A stretch of 64,000 bases of DNA from Actinokineospora auranticolor (GCF_002934265.1 NZ_PTIX01000003.1:310001-374000); one strand, 5' to 3'; shown: positions 19,076 through 26,529, counted from the first letter of the stretch. The notes: a model not told the origin generated them from the letters alone. Numbers and translations: made by a program.

Positions 19076-20401
19076 GTGAACGAAAACAACCCCACGGTGT
19101 CGTTCGACCGGATGCGCAACATGCTCACGCGCGCGGCCGAGATCCGTGAGAGCGAACAGCAGCAGATCTTCGACGCCCTGGACGAGATCCACGCGCGGCT
19201 CTCGCCGCTTGAGTCCATCGGGTCGGTGCGCAAGCGGCTGTCCGAGATGCCGGACCGCACCGAGGTCAGCGTGCTGGCGGAGCGGCTCGACGAGGCGATG
19301 GCGAAGCTGGAGGGGCAGAACGCGGCCATCGCGGCGATCGGGCGCGCGGTGGAGAGCATCGTGGACAAGCTCGCCACGCCGTTCGCCCAGCTCGACGGCA
19401 GGCTCGACGGGGTCGCGGGCCGGTTCGAGGGCGTGGCCGGGCGGATGGACGGCCTGGAGGACAAGCTGTCGAGCATCCACCGGCGCATCGACGAGCTCGA
19501 CAGCCACCTCGACAAGCAGGACAACCGCATCGACCAGGTGCCCGGCTCGGTGCACGGGCCGGTGCGGGAACGCATCGAGATCATGGAGACGGCGCTGCGC
19601 GGCCGCCTCGACGAGGTCGACGAGGGCGTCCACGAACACCTCGACGGCACCAAGGACGCGCTGGCGCGGGTGGTCGGGGAGACCTCCGACGCGGTGCGCG
19701 GTGCGGTCACCGAGTCGGCGACCACCGTGCGCGGCCTGGTGACCGACTCGACCAACACCGTGCGCGGTGCGGTCACCGAGTCGACCAACGCCCTGCACGG
19801 CCGCTTCACCGAGACCTCCGACGCCCTGCACGGCAAGCACGACGCCGCGGCCCAGACCCTCGCGGGCATCCGCGAGGCGGTCGGCGCCTCCCGCGACGCG
19901 GTCTACGGCAAGCTCGACGAGGCCACCGACGCCCTGCAGAACGCCCTGCGGGAGACGAAGGAGACGGTCGACGCCAGCGACCGCCTGGAATCCCTCGCCC
20001 AGCGGCTGGAGAAGGTCACCACCCGCCTCGACGAGATGGCGACCCGCCTCGACACCGTCGAGGACGGCTTCACCGCGCGCCTGGGCGACCTGGGCGGCGC
20101 GATCGAGCGCGGCCTGACCAAGGTCGAGGGCACCCTCTCCAACCGCCCCGACTCGGACTCGGTGGAAACCCTGGTCCGCCGCAGCAACGACGAGTCGGTC
20201 CGCCGCATCGGCGGCCACCTCGACGAGGCCATGGCCACCTTCGCCGAACTCATGCTCGGCGGCGGCACCCCCACCCCGCCCCCGCCGACCACCCTGCCCC
20301 GTCAGGGCAACCGCCGCCGCACCAACGGCAAGGGCCCCAAGTCGGCCGACAAGGTCCGCGACGAGAACGCCGAAGACAGCGACATCGCCGCAGGCGCGTA
20401 A
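19076..20401 (+). CDS. Long coiled-coil, apolipoprotein-like protein
   Basis: The 441-residue protein begins at GTG 19076 behind GAAGGT; an ATG at 19001 lies upstream of a TAGGCT -10-like box and is unlikely to be used. From residue about 20 to 390 it is an almost uninterrupted amphipathic helix with heptad and 11-residue periodicities (for example RLDGVAGRFEGVAGRMDGLEDKL written as overlapping short repeats, and AVRGAVTESATTVRG/ TVRGAVTESTNALHG). The tail is Pro-rich and then charged. No signal peptide or membrane segment is seen. Such proteins are common hypotheticals in Pseudonocardiaceae; a structural or scaffold role is inference. A strong terminator follows. Confidence 0.75.
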   Translation: MNENNPTVSFDRMRNMLTRAAEIRESEQQQIFDALDEIHARLSPLESIGSVRKRLSEMPDRTEVSVLAERLDEAMAKLEGQNAAIAAIGRAVESIVDKLATPFAQLDGRLDGVAGRFEGVAGRMDGLEDKLSSIHRRIDELDSHLDKQDNRIDQVPGSVHGPVRERIEIMETALRGRLDEVDEGVHEHLDGTKDALARVVGETSDAVRGAVTESATTVRGLVTDSTNTVRGAVTESTNALHGRFTETSDALHGKHDAAAQTLAGIREAVGASRDAVYGKLDEATDALQNALRETKETVDASDRLESLAQRLEKVTTRLDEMATRLDTVEDGFTARLGDLGGAIERGLTKVEGTLSNRPDSDSVETLVRRSNDESVRRIGGHLDEAMATFAELMLGGGTPTPPPPTTLPRQGNRRRTNGKGPKSADKVRDENAEDSDIAAGA

Positions 20402-20411
20402 TCCCGCTCTT

Positions 20412-20449
20412 CTGGTGGGCCATCTCCGTTCGCGGAGATGGCCCACCAG
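20412..20449 (+). terminator. Terminator with 17-bp stem and TTCG loop
   Basis: CTGGTGGGCCATCTCCG pairs perfectly with its complement around a TTCG tetraloop, starting 10 bases after the coiled-coil gene. The length and perfection of the stem make termination or RNA 3'-end stabilisation likely. Confidence 0.9.
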
Positions 20450-20709
20450 CGTCTTCGGCGATGCTCGGCGCCTGCGGCTTGAAGGCCCGCTTCGGGGTCG
20501 CCTGGACGAACGACGACCAAACAGGTGACGTCCGCTCGGCGCGGTTTCCGGCCGTGCTCCGCCGCCCCTGGGCCGAACCCGCCGCCGCACAACCGAGCCC
20601 ACCCCCCAATCCCTCCCCTCAAACCCCGCGGCCAGCCCAAGTCGATCTCGGCACCCCGAATCGACTCCGCCGCCCCGAATCGCCCTCGCCGCCGCACAAC
20701 GGGTCATGC

Positions 20710-20740
20710 CCAGCGCGCGGCCGCCAAGGCCGCGCGCTGG
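20710..20740. repeat. Perfect 13-bp hairpin next to the tandem array
   Basis: CCAGCGCGCGGCC and its complement flank a GCCAA loop. It abuts the first copy of the 17-bp tandem repeats, so the two may form one structured unit. Confidence 0.75.
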
Positions 20741-20843
20741 CCCGACGCGGCTGTTGGCGCGACGCGGCTGTTGGCGCGACGCGGCTGTTGGCGCGACGCG
20801 GCTGTCGGCCCGACGCGGCTGTTGGCGCGACGCGGCTGCTCGG
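20741..20843. repeat. Six tandem copies of a 17-bp unit
   Basis: The unit CGCGACGCGGCTGTTGG is repeated six times. Copies 2 and 3 are identical; copies 1 and 5 differ at one base (CCCGACG), copy 4 at one base (TGTCGG), and copy 6 is 18 bases with a CTCGG ending. A period of 17 shifts the reading frame each time, which argues against a protein-coding repeat. Variable-number tandem repeats of this kind often differ between strains. Confidence 0.9.
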
Positions 20844-21329
20844 CCTCGTGCGCTGGCGGGCGAAGAGCGAGCGTGGCGTCGGCGGTGGTTGGCGGGATGG
20901 AGCGGGATCGGGATGTGTCGGCGTGGATGGGCCACGGGCCGTGGGCCGAGTTGGGTTGGTGCCGGTGTGCCGAAAGGAGGCGTCGGATGAGCTAACTTCC
21001 AGTCAACGCCGATGGGCTGCTTGAGCCAATGCGCTGCTCGGCGAGCCTGCGTCTGCGGTCGGCCGCGCCCATCCGTCTTCCCTCGTGAGGGGCTCGCCCG
21101 GCCGGGTGCGTGTCCCGTGTGACGGGGCTGGCTTGGTGTGACGGGGCTGGCTTGGGGTGCGGCGCTCTCCGGTGGCGGCGCAGCTGTGGTGGGCGTAGCT
21201 GTGGCCGCGCTGTTGGTGGGCTTGGTTTGCCTGCGGTGGTTTCCGGTTGGAGTGTGGCGGAGGGTGCCTTGTGGTTACCAAGTCAACGGTGGGGCCGGCT
21301 TGCGGGGTGGGGTGCCGTGTCGCAGTTTC

Positions 21330-21434
21330 GTCCCGCTCGCCTGTACTGATCTGATAAGCGAACGATCGAACTGGTGTGCAAAGTTCCAGCTTTGGATCGC
21401 TTGATCAGGGGAAACTGTGGTGACGATGGGTAGC
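21330..21434 (-). repeat. Right copy of the 105-nt inverted, promoter-like element
   Basis: Read on the minus strand this is the mate of the element at 17543-17647. The TTGCAC-like hexamer lies at 21376-21381, the CTGG...CCAG repeat and the TGATCA core are preserved, but the -10-like hexamer has changed (TATATA becomes TTATCA). The conserved block again ends in AGGCGAGCGGGAC. The downstream side (leftwards) leads into the gene-free region with tandem repeats. It starts 48 bases beyond the NlpC/P60 stop codon. Confidence 0.85.
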
Positions 21435-21481
21435 TGTGGGTGGGGTGGTCGGGGCTGGAGTGGTTTCGGAGGGGTGACGGG

Positions 21482-22606
21482 TCAGCCGGTGGGGCGGTAG
21501 AAGCCTACGAAGGGCATTCCCGAGTTGGTGGTGCGTAAGGGGCCTACCTGGACGGGGTCGCCTGCCTCGACGATCTGGCCGCTGCCGATGTACATGGCGA
21601 CGTGGCCTTCCCAGCAGACCAGGTCGCCGGGGAGGAGTTGGTCGGCGGACGGGACCTCCGCGCCGATGTCCTGTTCGCGGGAGGTGCGCGGGATCTCCAG
21701 ACCACCCTCGCCGTACGCGTACTGGGTGAGGCCGCTGCAGTCGAGGCCTACGCCGGGGGCCGTGCCGCCCCAGACGTACGGGACGCCCAGTTGGCCTAGG
21801 GCGGCTCGGACTGCTCGGGCGGCTGTTTCGTTGGGGGCCTGAACCGTGCTGCCGTCGGGGAGGTTGACGGCTACGCCCGTGCCCGGCTGCGGTGGGATGG
21901 CCATGGGCAGCCTGCGTTTGGTGACGGTGCCGCCGCCACCCCCGCCGCCGGAATAGCCGCCGCCGCCCCCTCCACCACCGCCGCCTCCGCCTCCGCCTTG
22001 GTGCTGGGTGTACGCGGTGGGTGGGGGTGGGGCGGTCGAGGTGGCGCCCGCCGTGCTGGTGGCGCCCGCGTCGCCGCCGGTGAGTCGGGTGACGACGCCG
22101 GTCAGCTGGGTCATCACCGCTTCGAGGTTGGTGGACGTGTCGCCGGTCAGCTGGGCGGCGTAGCGGGCCAGTTCGGTCAGCTTGGCCTGCGCCCCCGCGG
22201 GGTCGCCCGCTTGGCGCAGGGCGGCGGCGGTGCGCAGCAGTTCGGCGGCGCGGCGGTTGAACTCGTCGAGCTGGTCCTGGTTGACCTTCTGGCCGACCTT
22301 GAGGATCTCGCCCGCCTCGCGCACCGCCCGCTGCACCTCGGCGCTGTACTGGCTCAGGTCCGCGCTCGCCGCCCGCTGCGCCGTGGCGTCCTCCTGGTGG
22401 CGCACGGCGCTCTGCCCCGTCCACCCCTCCCGCAGGGTGGCGGCGTACCGGTACGCGTCGTCGTCGACCGTGGTGAGGGTGTTGCTGACGGTCGCGTGCG
22501 CCTGACCCAGGCGGTCGATCGCGTCGTCGTCGGTGGCCAGGTGCCGTTGCGCGGTCGCGGCAGGCTGGACCATCGGGTCCAGCAGCTCGTGCACGGGGCT
22601 CACCAC
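21482..22606 (-). CDS. NlpC/P60 peptidoglycan hydrolase with WXG-like N-terminal helices
   Basis: The 374-residue protein has a helical N-terminal region of about 160 residues (VQPAATAQRHLATDDDAIDR...), a threonine/proline linker, a run of about 20 glycines, and a C-terminal NlpC/P60 domain (about residues 240-374). The catalytic cysteine is in GVGLDCSGLTQYAY and the histidine in GHVAMYIG. NlpC/P60 enzymes cut peptide stems of peptidoglycan. There is no Sec or Tat signal, and the gene follows a WXG100-like gene, so export by a type VII-like route is inferred. GTG codons at 22606 and 22603 are both possible; 22603 overlaps the preceding micro-ORF stop. Confidence 0.88.
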   Translation of the reverse strand: MVSPVHELLDPMVQPAATAQRHLATDDDAIDRLGQAHATVSNTLTTVDDDAYRYAATLREGWTGQSAVRHQEDATAQRAASADLSQYSAEVQRAVREAGEILKVGQKVNQDQLDEFNRRAAELLRTAAALRQAGDPAGAQAKLTELARYAAQLTGDTSTNLEAVMTQLTGVVTRLTGGDAGATSTAGATSTAPPPPTAYTQHQGGGGGGGGGGGGGGYSGGGGGGGTVTKRRLPMAIPPQPGTGVAVNLPDGSTVQAPNETAARAVRAALGQLGVPYVWGGTAPGVGLDCSGLTQYAYGEGGLEIPRTSREQDIGAEVPSADQLLPGDLVCWEGHVAMYIGSGQIVEAGDPVQVGPLRTTNSGMPFVGFYRPTG

Positions 22607-22704
22607 GCGGACTCACCCGCCATCCGGCGCCCGGCGGTGACGGTCTCGGTGGTTCGCGTGCTCGGCATGGCCTCTGCGGTGTCGGTGGGGTGGGGCGGGG
22701 TCAC
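22600..22704 (-). CDS. Possible 34-residue micro-ORF between WXG100 and NlpC/P60 genes
   Basis: A GTG overlaps the stop codon of the WXG100-like gene (GTGA), and its TGA stop overlaps the NlpC/P60 GTG start (GTGA). The frame fills the 94-base gap exactly. The peptide begins MTPPHPTDTAEAMPS and is Thr/Arg-rich with no recognised motif. Perfect 4-base overlaps at both ends suggest that it is translated, at least to couple the flanking genes. A function for the peptide itself is unproven. Confidence 0.45.
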   Translation of the reverse strand: MTPPHPTDTAEAMPSTRTTETVTAGRRMAGESAW

Positions 22705-23042
22705 GCGAGGTCTCCGGCGGCGCGGCGGACGTTGGCGGAGGTGTCGTCCTCGGTGGCGGACAGGTTGGTCCAGGTGTTGCGCACCGCCTCGGCCGTGCCG
22801 CCGTAGCTGGTGGCGAGGCTGCGGACGCCGTCGGCCTGGCGCTGGGTGGCCGAGCGGAGGGCCTGGGCCAGGCCCACCTCGTCGCCGATCTTGGAGAACG
22901 CGTGGGCGCCGAACTGGCCGGGGCCGTGCAGGTCGCGGTCGGCCAGGCCGTGCAGCTGGTCGGCCAGCGGGTTCACCCCCGCCGTGTACGCGCGGAAGGC
23001 GGACTCCTCGCCGCGGTAGCCGCCGACGTCCGACTCGCCCAT
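22701..23042 (-). CDS. WXG100/ESX-like small helical protein
   Basis: The 113-residue, mostly helical protein starts at ATG 23042 behind CAGGGGGA. It has the size of a WXG100 protein but a slightly different centre: two helices are connected near HGPGQFGAHAF, and a single tryptophan lies in RNTWTNLSATEDD near residue 90. Proteins of this type precede NlpC/P60 or other effector genes in Pseudonocardiaceae. It may dimerise with the N-terminal helices of the NlpC/P60 protein as an export partner (inference). A DnaA-box-like motif lies about 100 bases upstream. Confidence 0.7.
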   Translation of the reverse strand: MGESDVGGYRGEESAFRAYTAGVNPLADQLHGLADRDLHGPGQFGAHAFSKIGDEVGLAQALRSATQRQADGVRSLATSYGGTAEAVRNTWTNLSATEDDTSANVRRAAGDLA

Positions 23043-23136
23043 GGTGTCCCCCTGCTCCCTCTGCCCGACCGGTTCGACGACCGCTCCCCGCGATCGGTTT
23101 CCCAGGTTAGGACACATCGGGCAACCGCGTGGGGAG

Positions 23137-23145
23137 TTGTCCACA
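23137..23145 (+). promoter_or_regulatory. DnaA-box-like motif TTGTCCACA
   Basis: Exact match to the actinobacterial DnaA box, in the context GAGTTGTCCACAGCCC, the same flanks as the copy near 14706. It lies in the divergent promoter region between the WXG100-like and Panacea genes. Confidence 0.4.
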
Positions 23146-23202
23146 GCCCTGGAAGTGTGGTTGCCGACCGGTATCATGGGAGGTGACGGAAGGGGTCCTC
23201 CG

Positions 23203-23802
23203 GTGCCTGGTACCGCCTCGGTGCACGACGTCGTGGCCGCGATCCTCGATCGGACCGGTCCCGAGTCGCCGATGAAGGTGCAGAAGCTGCTCTACTACAC
23301 CCAGGGCTGGCACCTGGGTCGCTTCGGCGAACCCCTCTTCCCCGACCGCATCGAGGCGTGGACCGCGGGCCCCGTGGTCCCCGAGGTCTACCGCCGCCAC
23401 GAGGGCACGCGGGAGGTCGCGGACTGGCCGGAGGGCGACCCCGGCAGGCTCAGCGACCAGGACCGGGAGCTGGTCGACACCGTCGTCGCCCGCTACGGCG
23501 GCTTCGACCGCCACCAGCTCAGCGCCATGACCCACGACGAGGAACCCTGGCGGGTGGCCCGCGGCGACCTGCCCGACTCGGCCCCCAGCCGGGTGCGGCT
23601 GTCGGAGTCGGTGATGGCCCGCTTCTTCGGCAGGCTGATGTGCGACGCGGACACCGCCGCCGCCGAGGCCGCCGCCAGCGCCCGGTTGGAGGGCCTGGAG
23701 GTCTCGGCGGAGGCCCGCCGGGCCTGTTCCCGGGTCGCGGACGGCACCATGACCACCGACCAGGCCGTCCGGCAGCGGCTGCGCGAGCTCCTGGGCGCCT
23801 GA
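23203..23802 (+). CDS. Panacea (DUF4065)-domain antitoxin
   Basis: The 199-residue protein starts at GTG 23203 after GGAAGGGG; a TATCAT box just upstream fits a -10 element. Residues about 5-130 carry the Panacea/SocA-like domain: MKVQKLLYYTQGWHLGRFGE, then AWTAGPVVPEVYR and the helix around LSAMTHDEEPWRVAR. Panacea proteins act as antitoxins for several unrelated toxins by direct contact, and the next gene encodes a Fic toxin. The C-terminal 60 residues form an alanine-rich helical extension that could carry toxin specificity. The toxin start follows 35 bases after the stop codon. Confidence 0.88.
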   Translation: MPGTASVHDVVAAILDRTGPESPMKVQKLLYYTQGWHLGRFGEPLFPDRIEAWTAGPVVPEVYRRHEGTREVADWPEGDPGRLSDQDRELVDTVVARYGGFDRHQLSAMTHDEEPWRVARGDLPDSAPSRVRLSESVMARFFGRLMCDADTAAAEAAASARLEGLEVSAEARRACSRVADGTMTTDQAVRQRLRELLGA

Positions 23803-23837
23803 ACCACCACCCAAGGAAGATCGACCGGGCGACGCGT

Positions 23838-24416
23838 GTGACCGACCCGTACCTCGACCCCGAGACCGGGGTGCTGCGCAACCTGCACGGCTGCACCGAC
23901 CACGCCACCCTCGCCGCCGTCGAGCGCGACCTGGCGTTCCTCCGCGACGAGGAGCTGAAGCGATTACCCCTGCCGGGCGCCTACGACTCCGCGCACCTCA
24001 CCAGGTTCCACCGCCACCTCTTCGGCGACGTCTACCCGTGGGCGGGCAAGCACCGCCGGGTCGACCTCGTCCGGGGCACGTCCCGCTTCGCGCACTGGCG
24101 CCACGTCGAGCCCGCGCTCACCGACCTGTTCACCAAGTTGAAGGCCGAACGCCTCCTCGTCGGATTGCGCCGCGCGGATTTCCTCGACCGGTTCGCTTAT
24201 TACTTCGGTGAAGTAAACGTCGTCCACCCGTTCCGCGAGGGGAACGGTCGCGCCCAGCGCGCGTTCTTCCGCCAATTGGCGCTATTCGCGGGGTGGCGAA
24301 TGGATTTCGCGCGTCTGGACCGAACGGACTATCTCCACGCGTGCGTCGCGGCGATGGTCGGTCAATTCGAACCCCTTACCGCGCAGTTCGACATCGCGCT
24401 CGTGGGCGGTGCATAA
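23838..24416 (+). CDS. Fic-domain toxin (probable AMPylase)
   Basis: The 192-residue Fic protein contains the complete catalytic motif HPFREGNGRAQR starting at H130, preceded by the flap region TSRFAHW. Fic enzymes transfer AMP or other phosphate-linked groups from a nucleotide to protein hydroxyls. No inhibitory (S/T)xxxE(G/N) helix was found, so inhibition must come in trans, consistent with the upstream Panacea gene. The GTG start at 23838 lacks a strong ribosome binding site, as often seen for toxins. From about 24140 onward the gene is less GC-rich than its neighbours, a possible sign of transfer. Its stop codon lies within a long terminator stem. Confidence 0.9.
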   Translation: MTDPYLDPETGVLRNLHGCTDHATLAAVERDLAFLRDEELKRLPLPGAYDSAHLTRFHRHLFGDVYPWAGKHRRVDLVRGTSRFAHWRHVEPALTDLFTKLKAERLLVGLRRADFLDRFAYYFGEVNVVHPFREGNGRAQRAFFRQLALFAGWRMDFARLDRTDYLHACVAAMVGQFEPLTAQFDIALVGGA

Positions 24417-24462
24417 AACCGTTGCCCCCCACGCGTTCGCGTGAGGGGCAACGGTTTTATGC
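24411..24462. terminator. Bidirectional terminator shared by fic and the dioxygenase gene
   Basis: A perfect 18-bp outer stem (GCATAAAACCGTTGCCCC and complement), one mismatch and a 5-bp CACGC/GCGTG inner stem overlap the fic stop codon. A-rich and T-rich tracts on the two arms (AAAA/TTTT) let it work in both directions between convergent genes. Confidence 0.92.
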
Positions 24463-24548
24463 TCGTCCCCGGCACAGGGCTACCGGGGGCGTGTCAGGCT
24501 GGTGCGGGCCTCGTCCGGGGTCGGTCGGTACCGGACGCGGTCAACCAC

Positions 24549-25445
24549 TCAGCCGACGCGCCAGAGGGCGGGCACGTTCGGCGGCTCCCAGCCGGGCTGG
24601 GCCGTGTGGCCCTGCAGGCAGGTGTAGTTCACGCCGCTGTAGGTGACCCGGGTGCCCGCGGCGTAGTTGGTGCCCGCGGCCCAGGTGGTACCACCGGGCG
24701 GGTTGTTGGTGGTGCTGGTCGGCGGCGTCGTCGAGCTCGACGGCGGACGGGTCGTCGACGAGGTCGGCGGGGTGCCGTTGACGTTCAGGACGAAGTCGAA
24801 CGACGCTTCCTTGCCGTTGCCCACGGTGCGGACGTTCATCAGCAGCCGGGGGTCGTAGATGGTGTCGGTGTTGTTGCGCGGCTCACCCGGGAAGTACGTC
24901 TGGGTGGTCAGGATCCGACCGCCGGGGTTCTGCACCTTCATGTGGATGTGCCGGGTGCGGCCGGGGTAGAGGCCGGGCACGATCGTGGTGAGGGTGTACT
25001 TGCCGTTGGCGTCGGTGTACTGGTGGCCGCGGAAGCGGTAGGTGGTGTTGTCGTAGTTGCCACCGTTGTCGGCCTGCCAGAAGTCGAGCAGGACGTTGGC
25101 GAGCGGCTGGCACTGGCGGCCGAAGACGTACCCGGTGACGGTCAGCGGGGTGCCGACGGTGCCGGGCTCGACCAGCGAGGTGCGCTGCGGCGAACCGGCC
25201 TTGAAGTACGGGCCCTCGGTCTGCTCGATGGTCGGGGCGTCCCCGTCGCTGCAGTCGGGGGTCAGTTCGAGCAGCTCGCCGTTGGCCGCGTCCTCGGCCT
25301 TGGTGCGGGCCAGGGCGGGCACGCCGACCAGCGCGATCGGCGCGGCGACTCCGGCGGCGATGGCGGCGCGCAGCACGGCCTTGCGGCTGACCTGCTTGCC
25401 GGGTTCCTGTGGCTGGTCTTGGTCGCCGTGCAGGGGGGCGTCCAT
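24549..25445 (-). CDS. Exported intradiol ring-cleavage dioxygenase with chitin-binding module
   Basis: The 298-residue protein has a Tat-like signal (SRKAVLRAAIAAGVAAPIAL, residues about 20-39). The intradiol dioxygenase domain (about 60-215) includes GPYFKAG, DFWQADNGG, YRFRGHQY and RTRHIHMKV, which supply the expected two tyrosine and two histidine ligands of non-haem iron. A Thr/Pro/Ser linker leads to a C-terminal carbohydrate-binding module of family 5/12 type (TTWAAGTNYAAGTRVTYSG, then YTCLQGHTAQPGWEPP). The same architecture is known from the Streptomyces enzyme SACTE_2871, active on catechols from lignin. Oxidation of plant-derived aromatics outside the cell is therefore likely. Confidence 0.9.
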   Translation of the reverse strand: MDAPLHGDQDQPQEPGKQVSRKAVLRAAIAAGVAAPIALVGVPALARTKAEDAANGELLELTPDCSDGDAPTIEQTEGPYFKAGSPQRTSLVEPGTVGTPLTVTGYVFGRQCQPLANVLLDFWQADNGGNYDNTTYRFRGHQYTDANGKYTLTTIVPGLYPGRTRHIHMKVQNPGGRILTTQTYFPGEPRNNTDTIYDPRLLMNVRTVGNGKEASFDFVLNVNGTPPTSSTTRPPSSSTTPPTSTTNNPPGGTTWAAGTNYAAGTRVTYSGVNYTCLQGHTAQPGWEPPNVPALWRVG

Positions 25446-25489
25446 GTAGGGCTCCTTGTGGGTGGGGGCGCCGGGGAATGAACACGAAC

Positions 25490-26491
25490 CTACGTAGACG
25501 ATTCGGCGTGGACGATGGACTGGAACCGTTGGACGTGGTGATTCCCATGGGGGCTGTTACCACTGTGGACGTCGTTCCCACGTAACTCAATGCGTTCCTC
25601 GCCGCCGCCGCGGCGGAAATCGCCCGGGCTCACCCCGGCTTCTCGTCGGAAAAACCGACAAAAGTACGCCGCGTCGGCGAAACCGACCCGTCCCGCGATC
25701 TGTCTGACCGTGAGATCGGTTCTCAGCAGCAGGCGTTTCGCCTCGTGTGCGCGCGCCTCCCGGACCAACTCCGACGGCGTGCGCCCGGTGGCCGCCTTCA
25801 CCGCCTCGGTGAGGTAGCCCGGCGTAACCCCTATGTGTTCGGCGTACGCCCTGACGGACCACAAGTCAAGGTCTATGCGCGCGGTGAGCCTGGTGAACTC
25901 GTCGGCGACGGACCCCGCGCGGGCGGGCGCGGGGGGCGCGGCGGCCGGGGTCTCGGGCAGCCTGCCCGCGCGGACGATGAGGACGTGGAGCAGGGCGCGC
26001 AGCACGGTGTGGGCGCCCTCGGCGTTGCGGCGGTACTCGTCGTGCAGGTCGCCCATGAGCCGCGCGGTCTGGGCGTGGGTGGTGCCGTCGAGGGTGAGCC
26101 AGGGGCGTTCGCTGAGCCTGCGCAGCAGGTCGCGGTCGGCGGGGTGGTCGAGCAGGAAGTCGTCGGTGAACAGGACGACGTTGCCCTCGAGGTTGCGCGT
26201 GTTCTCCCAGTGGTGCACCTGGCCCGGGGCGATCACGCACAGGTGCGGCGGGCGCAGGTCCCAGCGGGCCAGGTCGACCACGTGCGTGCCGGTGCCGCCG
26301 GTGACGTGCACGATCTCGTGGAAGGTGTGCCGGTGCGGGAAGGACGCGCGCGACAACGGGCCGACGCTGTCGAAGGTGCCCGCGACGAACGGGAGGGCGT
26401 TCGCCGTGGGTAACTCCAACCGGTGCATGGGAAGCTCTCCCGCACGCGCGGTGCGGGAGGGCGTCCCGGGTAAGACAGTGGTGCCGCGCAT
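25490..26491 (-). CDS. AraC-family transcriptional regulator
   Basis: The regulator has 333 residues. The N-terminal cupin-type sensor contains SFPHRHTFHEIVHV and VIAPGQVHHWE; the C-terminal double helix-turn-helix lies around residues 195-300 (VRAYAEHIGVTPGYLTEAVK and VRQIAGRVGFADAAYFCRFF). The ATG at 26491 has GAGGGG before it, though the first 20 residues look non-conserved and ATG 26428 is an alternative. It is upstream of the dioxygenase gene in the same direction, with only 44 bases between them, so regulation of that gene is plausible. A His-rich tail of 30 residues after the DNA-binding domain is unusual. Confidence 0.9.
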   Translation of the reverse strand: MRGTTVLPGTPSRTARAGELPMHRLELPTANALPFVAGTFDSVGPLSRASFPHRHTFHEIVHVTGGTGTHVVDLARWDLRPPHLCVIAPGQVHHWENTRNLEGNVVLFTDDFLLDHPADRDLLRRLSERPWLTLDGTTHAQTARLMGDLHDEYRRNAEGAHTVLRALLHVLIVRAGRLPETPAAAPPAPARAGSVADEFTRLTARIDLDLWSVRAYAEHIGVTPGYLTEAVKAATGRTPSELVREARAHEAKRLLLRTDLTVRQIAGRVGFADAAYFCRFFRREAGVSPGDFRRGGGEERIELRGNDVHSGNSPHGNHHVQRFQSIVHAESST

Positions 26492-26511
26492 GGAGCCGTT
26501 CCCCTCGCTTC

Positions 26512-26529
26512 CTGGACCAAAAGGTCCAG
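26512..26529 (-). promoter_or_regulatory. Short palindrome upstream of the AraC gene
   Basis: CTGGACC-AAAA-GGTCCAG is a perfect 7-bp inverted repeat 20 bases before the AraC start and 75 bases after the truncated aldehyde dehydrogenase stop. It may be an operator for the regulator or a weak terminator of the deoxyribose operon. Confidence 0.4.

Larger units (their letters stand above)
20450..21329. other. Gene-free stretch holding hairpin and tandem repeats
   Basis: No credible gene is visible over about 880 bases: open frames on either strand give arginine-, serine- or proline-rich products without conserved motifs, and the longest ones run through a tandem repeat whose period is not a multiple of three. 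The region contains a perfect hairpin at 20710-20740, the repeat array at 20741-20843 and two tandem copies of TGACGGGGCTGGCTTGG near 21120-21153. If the right inverted element acts as a promoter, its transcript would run leftward through this stretch, so a noncoding RNA is possible. Confidence 0.6.

Noticed and set aside
21003-21281. Minus-strand frame of 92 codons in the gene-free region
   Set aside because: His/Pro/Arg-rich, no ribosome binding site, overlaps small direct repeats; not credible as a protein.
17543-21434. Insertion sequence or composite transposon bounded by inverted repeats
   Set aside because: No transposase or remnant is found inside, the ends lack target-site duplications visible by eye, and add is a conserved neighbourhood gene. 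Kept only as an open possibility in the findings.
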